The notes under the pieces were generated by a model. That model was not told the DNA's origin. It saw nothing but the letters and a program-made list of their open reading frames with translations, and did no database searches. Shown in pieces: positions 60,314 through 64,000 of a DNA stretch of 64,000 nucleotides. The DNA is taken from the NCBI GenBank assembly GCA_028456385.1, contig JALNQF010000059.1:62001-126000 (forward strand). Direction: 5' to 3'. Source of the stretch: Ophiosphaerella korrae. Lineage: Eukaryota > Ascomycota > Dothideomycetes > Pleosporales > Phaeosphaeriaceae. A program made the position numbers and the translations under genes. Every line of letters begins with the position of its first letter. Positions within the stretch are counted from its first letter, which is position 1.

Positions 60314-61879
60314 ATGTTCCGGATTATTAGGCCTTTCCGAACGTCTGCAAGGATGACAAAGCCACCACTTTGTCCACTGATCGCTGTTGTCGGTGCTACT
60401 GGCACTGGCAAATCAGATGTATGGGTTCCAGTTTGTCTTGCGCATCATGAAATCTGAATTGATCACTGCAGGTAGCTGGCAGTCGAAATAGCACGCAAAT
60501 TCAACGGGGAGATAATCAATGGAGATGCTATGCAGCTCTATCAAGGACTTCCAATTATTACCAATCAGATTACCCCAGAGGAGATGAAGAATATCCCCCA
60601 TCACCTTCTTGGGTGTATCGGGCTTCGAGAGGAGACTTGGGCAGTTGGCAAATTCGTGCAGAAAGCCCTTAATGTGGTACTTATATACGGTATGAGAGGA
60701 GCCGCCACAACTGATGCATAGTAGATTGATGACATCCGAAGCCGTGGAAAAATTCCCATCCTTGTAGGAGGAACACATTACTACACGCAGTCGCTCTTAT
60801 TTCTGGATACGCTTTCCGATGAACCATCACTGGATTTGAGTAATAATAGTAATGGTTTTCCAATCCTCCAAGAGAGCACGGATATTATTCTGGGAAAGCT
60901 CAGGGAGGTCGACCCCACCATGGCTAATCGTTGGCACCCCAACGAGAGACGAAAAATTCAGCGTTCGCTGGAAATATACCTTAGAACTGGGAAGCCGGCA
61001 TCAAAAATTTATGACGAGCAGAGACTCAGACGAGAGCCTTTGCCGAGTAGTCCAGACCAGGGAACAGAAGAAAGAGGTATAGGAATGCGTTTTCCAACGT
61101 TGGTGTTTTGGGTACATGCCAATAAAGATGTGCTATACCCACGCCTTGATGGGCGCATCGGCAAGATGCTCGAAAAAGGCCTCCTACAAGAAGTTGAAAA
61201 GCTCACAAGAACCAGAAAAGAAGAAGAATCTCGGACAAGCACGATGATAGACCAAAGTCGTGGCATCTGGGTTTCCATAGGGTATAAAGAGTTTTTGGAA
61301 TACCAGGACAGGCTAGCTGATATACAAGAACATCCCGCAGAACTTGAACGCATAAAACTAGCAAGCATTGAAAGGATGCAAGCCGCAACGAGACAATTTG
61401 CGAATCGACAACTTAAGTGGATCAGGATCAAACTTCTCAATGCTTTCATAAGAGCAGGGCAACGTGGCAATGTCTTCTTACTTGATGGTACAGATCTTTC
61501 AAGATGGGAGGGTGATGTAGTACAACCTGCGATGCACATCACAAAGCAGTTCCTCTCCGGGCATACACTACAGGACCCTTTTTCACTATCTGTAACCGCA
61601 CTTGAGATGCTAGTTCCAAAACGAAATTACGATTTGGGTCAGCGCCCAGACCTTTGGCAAACGAAAACATGCGATACTTGTGGTACAGTTGCAGTCACGG
61701 AGAACGACTGGAATTTACATAACAAGAGCCGAGCGCACAGGAGAGCTGTGGGCCTTGAGAAGAAGCAGAAGAATGGTAAACAGGTAGTGGAGCAGAGCGG
61801 TGGAGCCTCGCAGTCAGAATTGGTTGATGTGCTGGAAAATTATATGCATATGTTCCCTGATAATGAGAATACAAGATGA
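60314..61879 (+). CDS. MOD5: tRNA dimethylallyltransferase (isopentenyltransferase) Mod5
   Basis: Exons 60314-60418, 60476-60676 and 60725-61879 give 486 residues from the first ATG or 473 from the second in-frame ATG at 60353. Features: P-loop [10 protein letters not shown] (27-34 in the long form), [36 protein letters not shown], and a C-terminal zinc finger [23 protein letters not shown] for tRNA binding. It transfers a dimethylallyl group to A37 of UNN-reading tRNAs. The extra residues of the long form ([13 protein letters not shown]) look like a mitochondrial presequence, as in yeast Mod5, where two starts serve two compartments. Introns are 57 and 48 bp; the second ends TAGTAG. Confidence 0.93.
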
Positions 61880-62356
61880 ACAATCAAGTTATTACCTAGG
61901 TGTACTTTGGGCTTTTGCCAAACTTGTAATTCCAAGTCACGCTGCGTTTTTAGGCTGCTGGTTTGGTAGCCTTCTTCTTAGACATCTTGTGATCACAGTA
62001 GATTTCCGAGGTCTACAAAAGTGGGACAATAGGAAAGCCGGACCGCCAAAGTCTGGATGCTCTCAAAAGCTTGGCGCAGGGTAGGCTTTGTTCGCATCGC
62101 CAAACCACACAACTTGAATGTTGGTACAGCTAGGTATTTCCCGTTTCGGATATGAATAGAAAGCATGAAAGCACAGCTTTGGCGTTTTTAAGCGTGCTCC
62201 TACATCTTCATTTTCAATCGTTTGAGAGTTTAGCAAACGCCTGCATATATGCACAACAAAATTTCACTCTTGAGTATCACGCACAACTAGCAGGACTACT
62301 CAAATTAGTGCCTCATAACTTCTTCATCCTTGTTGTTGCACGGCAACTAGAACACG
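61880..62356. other. Intergenic
   Basis: MOD5 3' flank and upstream side of the UstYa-like gene. Frames at 61800-62367 show no family signature. Confidence 0.55.
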
Positions 62357-63232
62357 ATGCCATTTGATTACGCAAAGATTAATAGTGGAAGTGACGAGCA
62401 CATCGAAACGGTTCTTAAATTTGAGCAAACTCACGATGATAGCAGCCGCGGGCTGAAAAAGGCGAGACTCAGCGACTAAGTTAGATTACTTCGTTGGCCA
62501 ATAGCCTTTTTCCTTCTGTTTGTAGTCCTCGCATGCGAAGTATCGATATTGCAGAAGCAGCCAAGATCACTAACGATCGGAGGAGAGCTTAATAACCTTG
62601 TCCCTCATTGTATGTTTCCAAAGTCTTGGAAGTGAGTCGTACTGAAAAGAGCCTTTGAATAGTTGCGAGTGAGCAGAAGACCTTCCATGCCGATTCGCGA
62701 TACGCTTCTGATCACAAGACGGAAATATCAATCAACGCAACAAAAATTCATTGGTATAACCTTATACCCCGTAAGTCGATCCAACCGCGCCTGCTATCGA
62801 CATTAACGTCTGACATCCACAGGCGGTGAGGGCTTCTTGAACGTTCCACACCACAAGTCTTACCTCCTCCCACCACCAATGCACTTCAAAGAATTTCCTG
62901 GAAAGGAAGTCTACAGTATCGCGCTATACCATGAGTTGCACTGCCTCATGCATATTTCCTTCTTCATGGACAAGCTTATCTTGAAGATCCGCAACAAAGA
63001 CTTCACTATGAGTGAGGGAGAAATTGGGCATAATGACCACTGCTTTAACTATTTGCGCAATGCAATTATGTGCTGCGGTGATACAACATTGGAAGGCCAA
63101 AGCCAAGCTAAAATGTTTGAGCGTGTGGCTGGCACAGATGGCACCGGTGCGATGCACATTTGCCGTAACTTCGATGAAATCTCTGCATGGGCACAGCAAC
63201 GAAATATCACCGATGGGAAGGAGACCTTATAG
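62357..63232 (+). pseudogene. UstYa/DUF3328-family gene with an in-frame stop
   Basis: Exons 62357-62609, 62663-62770 and 62823-63232 keep one frame of 257 codons: a polar N-terminal tail, a transmembrane helix (about codons 48-64), a lumenal domain, and the two family motifs HELHC (codons 157-161) and DHCFNYLR (from 192), followed by CCGDTTLE. UstYa-like proteins act as oxidases or cyclases in fungal peptide secondary-metabolite pathways. TAA at 62477-62479 (codon 41) stops the frame just before the helix. No convincing intron removes it, so I call a probable pseudogene. A rarer splice, or a downstream start, remains possible. No partner biosynthetic genes are visible up to the window end. 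Confidence 0.72.
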
Positions 63233-64000
63233 GAAGAAAAGGATATGAAATTGTACTCAGGATCTGAATCTATGGTATGCCTCGGATAGGGTTGTTTATA
63301 CTCCAATTTACACCGCTTCATGTGCGTCGCACCACCTTGTTTTGAGAATGTTGTGGCTATAGCGTATATATAATCTCCCAGGCCATTTAATCAACGTTGG
63401 TTGATTATTGCTGCTTTTTTAGGGTTGTTTAGCGCAGTGGTATAGAATTGCGAACTTACAATTGCAATCATTCCCTTTGCAAAGTACGTGACTTGCTTGT
63501 CCAAATCACACCGGTTTTCACTTTATGATTCTCTTTAGCATTGCTACTATTCTGAACGTAACTCATTCAATGCTAAATCATGAGCAAGAAGTATAGCAGC
63601 CTTCAAAGAAGCATAGAACATACATCTGGTATAGTGAATGGGACGCCATCCTAATCACAATTTGTCTAAACATCGGGTTGGTGACATCTGTAATATAACT
63701 CCAAACGCCCCGGAATAAAGGATGGAGGCTAGAAAGGCCTGAACAGGGCAATCCCGATCACAGCCTGGGATGTGAGCTCGCGATATACTACTCAAGTGGA
63801 TTGGACTGCTGGTCTAGTAACCAGTAACAATCTTACGATGTCTCTTTATGGCACTATCAGCGAATATCACACATCCCATGGGTCACTATTTTGATCAGTT
63901 CTGTCGATATATGAACGGTCACCTACATGGTGGGCCTGTGTTATATTACTGGGAACAAGCAGCCCACCCACAATCATGACTGACTTGAGACACAGATGCA
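63233..64000. other. Intergenic to window end
   Basis: No gene recognised. A 7-bp-stem hairpin (AATCAAC-4-GTTGATT) lies at about 63389-63406, and a tRNA A-box-like word lies near 63430. Confidence 0.5.

Overview
The window looks like a chromosome segment of a filamentous ascomycete, most probably a dothideomycete of the Pleosporales type. Almost every gene has short introns (about 45-80 bp) with GT-AG ends. The protein families are fungal (laccase with a DSGL tail, cutinase, HET, But2, UstYa-like). The first 8.4 kb is an AT-rich block of transposons destroyed by C-to-T / G-to-A change, as left by repeat-induced point mutation (RIP). The species call is inference.

Layout. 1-8430: RIP-degraded Ty3/gypsy LTR retrotransposon read on the minus strand, with paired LTRs, a convergent partial copy at its left, and an inverted LTR-like piece and a possible transposase scrap at its right. 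8430-20250: thioredoxin-like AhpC/TSA protein, two-finger C2H2 protein, a Gln/Ser/Pro-rich unknown, actin-disassembly factor AIP1 and a secreted But2-domain protein. 20255-30134: sugar porter, a 4-kb stretch without a convincing gene, a secreted laccase and a GPR1/ATO-family membrane protein with a GC-AG intron. 31046-36565: DHA-type drug transporter with an odd splice site, a mitochondrial-carrier-like protein and a broken DsbA/FrnE-like gene. 37054-50679: a dense housekeeping run (RVS167, NFS1, VPS23, a secreted CAP protein, SSN3/CDK8, a vacuolar-type sugar transporter, RIB1, CAF16). 51100-53907: an intronless HET-domain gene and a cutinase. 53908-59619: a second gene-poor stretch with a short inverted-repeat element. 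59620-63232: a small eight-cysteine secreted protein, tRNA isopentenyltransferase MOD5 with two in-frame starts, and a UstYa-family gene interrupted by a stop codon.

How the genes relate. The genes are independent units, not an operon or an obvious metabolite cluster. Two themes stand out. One is conserved cell machinery: Fe-S assembly, riboflavin synthesis, ESCRT-I, endocytosis and actin turnover, Mediator kinase, CCR4-NOT and tRNA modification. The other is an outward-facing set: laccase, cutinase, CAP, But2, small secreted protein, transporters and HET. The outward-facing and broken genes tend to lie next to the gene-poor stretches. Several exon models were built by hand from splice signals and reading-frame continuity; exon sums were checked to be multiples of three.
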